Shown here: positions 58,887-64,000 of the stretch, in pieces | Position numbering within the stretch: position 1 is the stretch's first letter | Layout of the letters: each line of letters begins with the position of its first letter | From: Deinococcus sp. AJ005 | Lineage (GTDB): Bacteria; Deinococcota; Deinococci; Deinococcales; Deinococcaceae | Direction: 5' to 3' | DNA: 64,000 nucleotides | NCBI RefSeq assembly: GCF_009017495.1 | Contig: NZ_CP044990.1 | Span: 2,797,001 to 2,861,000, forward strand | The notes under the pieces: model-generated | Database searches by the model: none | What the model was told of the DNA's origin: nothing | What the model saw: only the letters and a program-made list of their open reading frames with translations | Translations under genes and position numbers: made by a program

Positions 58887-60383
58887 CTAGAAATCCACCA
58901 CAACACCCGCGAATTTCAGCAGGTCCGTAATGCCGAATTCGCCGTTCTGGCCGAAAATGGGGGTCCACTCGGGGTCCAGGGCCAGATAAGAGGTGTGATC
59001 ACCCTCCAGCACGCCCACGAAAACCTCGGTGACGATGCGCGCTCCCACCGCGCCCAGGCGTTTGCCGTCCTGCTGCACATCCGCCTCGCGCAGGATGTAG
59101 TACCACAGCGGCGTGCGGGCCTCCAGATGCAGGGCTTTCAGGTCCGCCAGGTCTGCCGGCAGCAGTTCGTCCAGCTTCATGGCGCGGGCCACCCGCTGCC
59201 CCGAGGGCACGCTGAAGGTCAACTGGCGCAGCAGGTTGCGCTGGGCCAGCGAGGCCACCTCGCCCGCGCCAAAACCGGGCAGGGCAAACAGCACGCTGGA
59301 CAATTTGGTGTCGATCTTCTTGTTGGGCCGCATCCGCCCGTCGCCGAAATCAAAAAAGGTCTGCCAGTCCACGAAACGCCGGGGCGCACGGTGTTCGCCG
59401 CGCAGGTCGTCCGGGTCGGAGCTGGGCGGCAGGCTGGCATCCAGGATCAGCCCGAAGAACTGCCCAGCGTCGTCTGCACCGAAGTTGGCGCGGTAGCTGG
59501 GGCGCACCTGTGAATGCCCGAAGCGGTAGGCCGCCACGCTGAATTCCACCGGAATGTACGGCGCGTTGTGCCACTTGTAGAACTTGCGCCCGTTCTCCAG
59601 CACGTCCTGTACCACGCCTGGGCCGCAAGTGCCAGGGAGGAATTCGTGCAGGATCATCCACTGGTAATGCCAGCGCACCAGCCGCTGGGCCTCGGTGAAG
59701 ACCTCGGCGGGACGGGCGGCTGCGCCCAGATCGGCGCGCACATGGTCCACTGCCGCGTTGTGGAAGCGCAGCAAGGCCAGATGGAGTTGCGAGATGATGA
59801 GGTTCTCGTCGTTGCGTGGGTCGCCAGTCAGGGCCACCCCCTGGCTGTTGCGCGGCAGATCGTGGCGGGTCACGCCGCCGCGCGACACAGCCTCGCAATC
59901 AGGAATCGCCTCGGTCAGCAGTTTGATGCCCCGGTCAAAGGCATCGGCAGGCTGCTGATCGTACAGGTGCGGCGTCGCCCCCGGCCCACTGCCATACACG
60001 CTGTCCAGCTCCAGCGCGGGCGTGCGGAAGTTGGAAATGGCCTCCGGGTCCACCTGTCGCTCCAGGCTGGAGGTCGGGTCAAAGGTCAGGTCATGGTCCA
60101 GAAACTGCCCCAGAAAGGTCATGCCCGCCGACAGGTCCGGGTTGTTGGGGTTGTTCACGCTGCGCGCCGGATCGGTGATCAGCAGCACCGGATCGCTGAG
60201 GTCGTCGCCCGCGTCCATCAGACCGCCTTTCTGTCCCAGCTCCATCAGGGCGGCGCGCAACGTCGGCGTGTCCAGCCCGATAGGCGGCAGCGTTGGAAAC
60301 AGCCGCCCGAACTTGCCTTGCTCGTAGGCCACACTGCGCGGCGGATTTTCCCCACCCATCGGATAATGCCCGTGTCTGGTCAT
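58887..60383 (-). CDS. Animal-type heme peroxidase
   Basis: 498 residues from ATG 60383. The distal histidine and calcium loop are in GQFLDHDLTFDP, the catalytic arginine lies in GDPRNDENLIISQLHL, and the proximal histidine is in AAYRFGHSQVRPSY, as in peroxinectin/cyclooxygenase-like peroxidases. No signal peptide is apparent, so the location is unclear. It would use hydrogen peroxide to oxidise halide or organic substrates. Its insertion between psuG and psuK is unexpected. Confidence 0.9.
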   Translation of the reverse strand: MTRHGHYPMGGENPPRSVAYEQGKFGRLFPTLPPIGLDTPTLRAALMELGQKGGLMDAGDDLSDPVLLITDPARSVNNPNNPDLSAGMTFLGQFLDHDLTFDPTSSLERQVDPEAISNFRTPALELDSVYGSGPGATPHLYDQQPADAFDRGIKLLTEAIPDCEAVSRGGVTRHDLPRNSQGVALTGDPRNDENLIISQLHLALLRFHNAAVDHVRADLGAAARPAEVFTEAQRLVRWHYQWMILHEFLPGTCGPGVVQDVLENGRKFYKWHNAPYIPVEFSVAAYRFGHSQVRPSYRANFGADDAGQFFGLILDASLPPSSDPDDLRGEHRAPRRFVDWQTFFDFGDGRMRPNKKIDTKLSSVLFALPGFGAGEVASLAQRNLLRQLTFSVPSGQRVARAMKLDELLPADLADLKALHLEARTPLWYYILREADVQQDGKRLGAVGARIVTEVFVGVLEGDHTSYLALDPEWTPIFGQNGEFGITDLLKFAGVVVDF

Positions 60384-60479
60384 GCCCAAGCCCCCTGGTC
60401 CAGGCCCAGCAAACCCTTACAGGACCGTTTCCCACATCCGGTTGCTGAACATGCGGTCACCTTAGAACCGGGACCGTGA

Positions 60480-61421
60480 TCAGACCGTGATCAGTTGGCA
60501 ACCCCTGTCCAGTCGCACCCGCACTGCCGCCCGCGTCAGGTCCGGCACCACCGTCTGCCCACTCTCCACGGTCAGGGCCGCTGCCGCATGGGCCTCGCGC
60601 GCCGCGTCCGGCAACGTTTCTCCGGCCAGCAGCGCCGCCAGGAATGCGGCCAGCATGGCGTCCCCGGCCCCAGTCACATCTTTGACATCGGCAGCTAAGG
60701 CGGGCAGTTCCCAGAATTGGTCCGCCACAGAAAGCAGACTGCCGCGCATGCCACGCCGCACCCACACGACTTCTACCCCGCGCCCGTGCAGTTGCAGCGC
60801 CGCCTCGCGAATGGCTGCTGCTTTATCCGGCACTTCGGTCTCTACCAGCGCCGAGAGTTCGGCCAGATTGGGCGTGACGGCCCAGGGCGCGTGTCCAGCT
60901 TCCAGGGCGGGCAGCAACCGCACCGCCTTGGGCACGCTGACCGGCTCGAAGATGACCCGGCTCTCCCGCGAAAGCAGATGCTCCAGCGTTTCGGGGGGCA
61001 GGTTGCCGTCCGCAACGATGTAGGCCGCGCCTCTCAGCATCTCCTCGCGCTCCATTAACACTGCCGGAGTCAGGGCGTCCATAATTTCCATTGCGGCCAC
61101 CGCGATCAGCAGTTCGCCGCCCCTGTCCAGCACCGCCGTGTACGTTCCCGTGACCGCCTTCGCCGTGCGCAATGTGGGCGACACGTCCACGCCCGCCTCC
61201 GCTGCCTGCCGCAGCAGACCGTCCCCCAGCGCGTCCGTGCCCACCGCCGAAAGCAGGGCCACGCGCACGCCCAGACGGGCCAGATTCTCGGCCACGTTGC
61301 GGGCTACACCGCCGGGGGTCTGCGCGGCGCGGCCCGGATTGCTGGTGCCCGGCACGGCGGGGGCCAGCGTCTGCACCTTGAGGTCCATATTCGCGCCGCC
61401 GACGGCGATGACCTGGGCCAT
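60480..61421 (-). CDS. psuK: PfkB family carbohydrate kinase, probable pseudouridine kinase
   Basis: 313 residues from ATG 61421. PfkB features: QTPGGVARNVAENLARLG near the N-terminus and the DVKDVTGAGDAMLAAFLAAL anion hole with the catalytic aspartate. The GGVARNVAENLA signature and the nearby psuG point to phosphorylation of pseudouridine to its 5'-phosphate. Ribokinase or fructokinase activity cannot be ruled out. Co-orientation with psuG suggests a shared catabolic role. Confidence 0.87.
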   Translation of the reverse strand: MAQVIAVGGANMDLKVQTLAPAVPGTSNPGRAAQTPGGVARNVAENLARLGVRVALLSAVGTDALGDGLLRQAAEAGVDVSPTLRTAKAVTGTYTAVLDRGGELLIAVAAMEIMDALTPAVLMEREEMLRGAAYIVADGNLPPETLEHLLSRESRVIFEPVSVPKAVRLLPALEAGHAPWAVTPNLAELSALVETEVPDKAAAIREAALQLHGRGVEVVWVRRGMRGSLLSVADQFWELPALAADVKDVTGAGDAMLAAFLAALLAGETLPDAAREAHAAAALTVESGQTVVPDLTRAAVRVRLDRGCQLITV

Positions 61422-61535
61422 CTGGGAGAGAGAATGGGGAACCATTTCCCGAGTATGTCAGCAGCCTCCATCTCCCGCTGCCTGCCCAGTTCCCCCGCCC
61501 ACGCCAAAGCGTCGCACGCGCTACACTGCCTGGCA

Positions 61536-62336
61536 ATGGATGCCAAGGTAATTGTGGTCACGTCGGGCAAGGGTGGCGTGGGAAAAACCACGACCACCGC
61601 GAACATTGGAGCGGCTCTCGCCAAGTTGGGAGAGAAGGTCGTGGTGATCGACGTAGACGTGGGCCTGCGAAATCTGGACGTGGTGATGGGTCTGGAATCA
61701 AGGGTGGTCTTTGACCTGATCGACGTGCTGGAGGGCAAGTGCCGCATGAGTCAGGCGCTGATCCGCGACAAGCGCGTCGAGAACCTGCACCTGCTGCCCG
61801 CCAGCCAGACCCGCGACAAGGACGCCCTGGACCCCGAAGTGTTCAAGGAAGTGGTGCGCGGCCTGATCGAAACCGAGGGCTTTGACCGCGTGCTGATCGA
61901 CTCGCCCGCCGGGATCGAGTCGGGCTTTCGCACGGCTGCCGCTCCGGCCACGGGCGCGCTGGTGGTCGTCAACCCCGAGGTCTCCAGCGTGCGCGACGCG
62001 GACCGCATTATCGGGCTGCTGGAAGCGCAGCAGATCAATGAAATCCGGCTGGTCATCAACCGCTTGCGGCCCAAGATGGTCGCCAGCGGCAACATGCTCT
62101 CAGAGGCCGATATTCTGGACATCCTGGGGGTCAAGCCGATTGGCGTGGTGCCCGAGGACGAGGGCATCATCGTGTCCACCAACATCGGCGAACCCGCCGT
62201 GCTGGGCAAGACCCGCGCGGGCGAGGCGTTCATGGCCACCGCCCGCCGCCTGAAAGGTGAAGACGTGCCGTATCCCAAATTCGATGTGGAGGGCGGATTC
62301 ATGGCCGCCCTGCGCCGCCTGTTCGGGGGGGCCTGA
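61536..62336 (+). CDS. minD: Septum site-determining ATPase
   Basis: 266 residues from ATG 61536; TACACT ends 8 nt upstream. Deviant Walker A KGGVGKTT (12-19), switch I and II segments (IDVDVGLRNLDVVMGLE, LIDSPAGIE), and an amphipathic C-terminal tail (FMAALRRLFGG) that anchors to membrane. It recruits MinC to block FtsZ rings near poles. minE follows 1 bp later; minC is not in this window. Confidence 0.96.
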   Translation: MDAKVIVVTSGKGGVGKTTTTANIGAALAKLGEKVVVIDVDVGLRNLDVVMGLESRVVFDLIDVLEGKCRMSQALIRDKRVENLHLLPASQTRDKDALDPEVFKEVVRGLIETEGFDRVLIDSPAGIESGFRTAAAPATGALVVVNPEVSSVRDADRIIGLLEAQQINEIRLVINRLRPKMVASGNMLSEADILDILGVKPIGVVPEDEGIIVSTNIGEPAVLGKTRAGEAFMATARRLKGEDVPYPKFDVEGGFMAALRRLFGGA

Positions 62337-62337
62337 C

Positions 62338-62589
62338 ATGTTTTCCTGGCTCAAGCGTGGGCGCACCAAAGAAACCCTGAAAGACCGCCTGGAACTGGTG
62401 CTGGCCTATGACCGCGCCCAGATTCCCCCCGGCAAGGTGGAAGCCCTGAGAAACGATCTGCTGGAAGTGGTCCGCAAGTATTTCCCCACGGGCCAGAGCA
62501 GCATCGAGATCGAGCAGCGCGGCGACATGGTGGTGCTGCTGGCGAACATCCCCATCGACGAGAACGCGCAGGGCCGCACCAAGCCCTGA
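62338..62589 (+). CDS. minE: Cell division topological specificity factor
   Basis: 83 residues. N-terminal membrane helix (MFSWLKRGRTKETLKDRL), the MinD-activating strand region (ELVLAYDRAQIPPGKVEAL) and the dimerisation core (SIEIEQRGDMVVLLANIPI). It stimulates MinD ATPase and drives oscillation. It ends in a strong terminator 23 nt downstream. Confidence 0.94.
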   Translation: MFSWLKRGRTKETLKDRLELVLAYDRAQIPPGKVEALRNDLLEVVRKYFPTGQSSIEIEQRGDMVVLLANIPIDENAQGRTKP

Positions 62590-62612
62590 AGACCCTGAGT
62601 CTTATTCAACCT

Positions 62613-62650
62613 GCGCCGCCGGACCTCATCAGTCCGGCGGCGCTTTATTT
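62613..62650 (+). terminator. Intrinsic terminator of minDE
   Basis: A perfect 12-bp stem GCGCCGCCGGAC/GTCCGGCGGCGC with loop CTCATCA, followed by TTTATTTG. It overlaps the 3' end of the small minus-strand gene at 62645-62740. Confidence 0.92.
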
Positions 62651-62740
62651 GTTCAGCGGACCCCGACCCCAGAACGCGCCCAGGCCAATGCCAAACACCA
62701 GCCCGGACATCCAGGCTTCCCTGCTGTTTCTAAACTTCAT
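62645..62740 (-). CDS. 31-residue single-helix microprotein
   Basis: ATG 62740 to TAA 62645 encodes 31 residues: a short charged head (MKFRNSREAW), one hydrophobic helix (MSGLVFGIGLGAFW) and a basic/polar tail (GRGPLNK). GGAG lies just before the ATG. It is divergent from rodA, with 69 bp between starts. The balanced head, glycine-rich helix and end fit a real small membrane protein; the short length leaves chance as an alternative. Confidence 0.5.
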   Translation of the reverse strand: MKFRNSREAWMSGLVFGIGLGAFWGRGPLNK

Positions 62741-62809
62741 GGCTCCACCATGCCTATTCCCCACCGGGGAATCCCACCCTGGAACCCGTCTGTGCCGTAG
62801 CCTGTAGGG

Positions 62810-63889
62810 GTGAGGGAAGCCTTTAAATACGATCTGCGTTTTCCACTGATCATCGCGGCTCTGCTGGTGGTGGGCCTGATGACGGTCAGCACCGCCGCGC
62901 TGTCGCCACGCGCCGCACCAGGGATTTTTACCAAGCAGCTCGTCGGGGTGGCACTGGCCGCCGTGCCGCTGGCGCTGCTGTGGTGGGCGGGCAGAGACCG
63001 CATCTATGCCTTTGCGCCGTGGGTTTATGGCTCGGCACTTGCTTTGCAGGCCAGCACATTTGTCATTGGCCGCGAGGTCAATGGCCAGCGCAACTGGATC
63101 GAGATCGGCCCGGTTCAGTTCCAGCCACTCGAAATCCTGAAGTTCGCCCTGATCCTGATGCTGGCAGTGGCGTTGCGCGCCGGGTACAAGGGGATGAGGA
63201 CTTACCTGTGGGCCTTTGCCGTCTTCCTGCCTGCCGTGGGGCTGGTGGTCCTGCAAGACTTCGGCGGGGCGCTGGTCCTGAGCGTCATCTTCGGGGTAAT
63301 CCTGCTGGCCGCACGCATTCCGTGGTGGCACGCGCTGCTGGCCGTGCTGCTGGTGGGCGCTGCCGTTCCCACCGTGCTGTACCCGCACCTGGAGCCGTAC
63401 CAGCAAAAGCGGCTGACCATCTTTCTGGACCCCTATCAGGACCCACGCGGGGCGGGGTATCAGGTGATTCAAAGCACGATTGCCGTGGGTTCGGGCGGCG
63501 TGCAGGGCAAGGGTTACAAGCAGGGCAGCCAGTCACACAACGGCTTCCTGCCGGAAGCGCACACAGATTTTGCCTTCAGCACCTGGGCCGAGGAACAGGG
63601 GCTGGTGGGCGGACTGGCGGTGCTGGCGATGTACGGCCTGCTGTTCTGGGGTCTGGCGGGCATGGCGGCGGGTTCTCCTCGCTTGCAGGACCAGATTCTG
63701 TTCGCGGGTGTGCTGGGACAGGTGGGGTTTCAGGCGCTGGAGAACATCGGCGCGGCGCTGGGCGTGTTGCCGCTGACCGGGATCACACTGCCGCTGATCA
63801 GCTACGGCCTGAGCAGTCTGGTCAGCACGCTGGCAACGCTGGGGCTGGCCTACGTGGTCTACCGGGACCGCTTCGAGGGATCGATCTGA
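62810..63889 (+). CDS. rodA: Rod shape-determining peptidoglycan polymerase
   Basis: 359 residues from GTG 62810; TAGCCT ends 6 nt upstream. A SEDS family protein with about ten transmembrane helices and the conserved WIEIGPVQFQPLEILKFALI, DFGGALVL and LPLTGITLPLISYGLSS segments. It polymerises lipid II glycan with a class B penicillin-binding protein during elongation. Deinococci include both rods and cocci, so its presence does not settle cell shape. Confidence 0.94.
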   Translation: MREAFKYDLRFPLIIAALLVVGLMTVSTAALSPRAAPGIFTKQLVGVALAAVPLALLWWAGRDRIYAFAPWVYGSALALQASTFVIGREVNGQRNWIEIGPVQFQPLEILKFALILMLAVALRAGYKGMRTYLWAFAVFLPAVGLVVLQDFGGALVLSVIFGVILLAARIPWWHALLAVLLVGAAVPTVLYPHLEPYQQKRLTIFLDPYQDPRGAGYQVIQSTIAVGSGGVQGKGYKQGSQSHNGFLPEAHTDFAFSTWAEEQGLVGGLAVLAMYGLLFWGLAGMAAGSPRLQDQILFAGVLGQVGFQALENIGAALGVLPLTGITLPLISYGLSSLVSTLATLGLAYVVYRDRFEGSI

Positions 63890-63920
63890 ACGTGAAGCGT
63901 CAGAGGCGGGGTGGGGGAGC

Positions 63921-64000
63921 GTGACCATCGCCGCGCCCCCACCCCTGGCCCCCGTCCAGCCCCCACCATTCCGCCTGTCCGGGGCGCAACTGGGCCTGAT
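63921..64000 (+). CDS. Start of an unidentified gene, truncated by the window edge
   Basis: GTG 63921, with GGGGGAG just upstream, opens a frame that reads VTIAAPPPLAPVQPPPFRLS before the window ends. The Pro-rich beginning gives no family clue. It lies 31 bp after rodA and is probably in its transcript. Confidence 0.45.
   Translation, partial: MTIAAPPPLAPVQPPPFRLSGAQLGL

Overview
The window is high-GC bacterial DNA that most resembles a Deinococcus chromosome. The main reasons are a carotenoid cluster of the deinoxanthin type (CrtO-like ketolase, CruF-like 1,2-hydratase, CrtD-like desaturase), a MinD-MinE-RodA block, many Deinococcus-type small lipoproteins, and a TANNNT -10 box placed 5-9 nt before the start codon of about twenty genes, the pattern expected of leaderless mRNAs. 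No rRNA, tRNA, CRISPR array, prophage or intact insertion sequence was seen. The assignment is by recognition of protein families, not by database search.

Layout. 1-5.5 kb: hydroxyproline catabolism genes (FAD oxidoreductase, 4-hydroxyproline 2-epimerase) divergent from a PAS-AraC regulator, then a NERD protein, DedA and two tandem phosphoribosyltransferases. 5.8-10.5 kb: assimilatory sulfate reduction operon (DUF4395 protein, sulfite reductase, cysC, cysH, sat). 10.5-15.1 kb: a Uma2 nuclease gene broken by an in-frame amber codon, then a sugar ABC operon led by its LacI-family regulator with two near-perfect operators. 15.4-20.7 kb: a small palindromic element, a secreted hydrolase and a winged-helix regulator with overlapping divergent promoters, a phosphatase, a Nudix remnant, a double-domain HspR/MerR regulator and a type II asparaginase. 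20.9-31.5 kb: peptidases, PurN, DEAD-box helicase, KhpB/Jag, LMW phosphatase, a MITE-like inverted repeat pair, DUF418, GT2, P1 and M28 peptidases. 31.6-40.8 kb: lipoproteins, cytochrome P450, and a module of secreted proteins (delta-60-repeat lipoprotein, subtilase) next to a SARP/BTAD regulator. 40.9-47.8 kb: carotenoid cluster. 47.9-54 kb: GNATs, SnoaL-like protein, an unrecognised linker-rich protein, MutY, cis-prenyltransferase, lipoprotein. 53.9-56.3 kb: phoU and phoBR. 56.6-64 kb: metK, psuG, heme peroxidase, psuK, minDE, a 31-residue microprotein, rodA and the start of another gene.

Regulatory signals stand out more than the gene content. The two large secreted-protein genes beside the SARP regulator each carry two GTTCAGG heptamers in direct tandem, 11 bp apart and exactly 10 nt before a -10-like hexamer; one of these boxes is written into the last codons of the regulator gene itself. 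The phoB and phoU promoters each carry CCTGAC(A/C)-N4-CCTGAC(A/C), a candidate Deinococcus Pho box. These two calls are the best candidates for undescribed biology here and both are directly testable.
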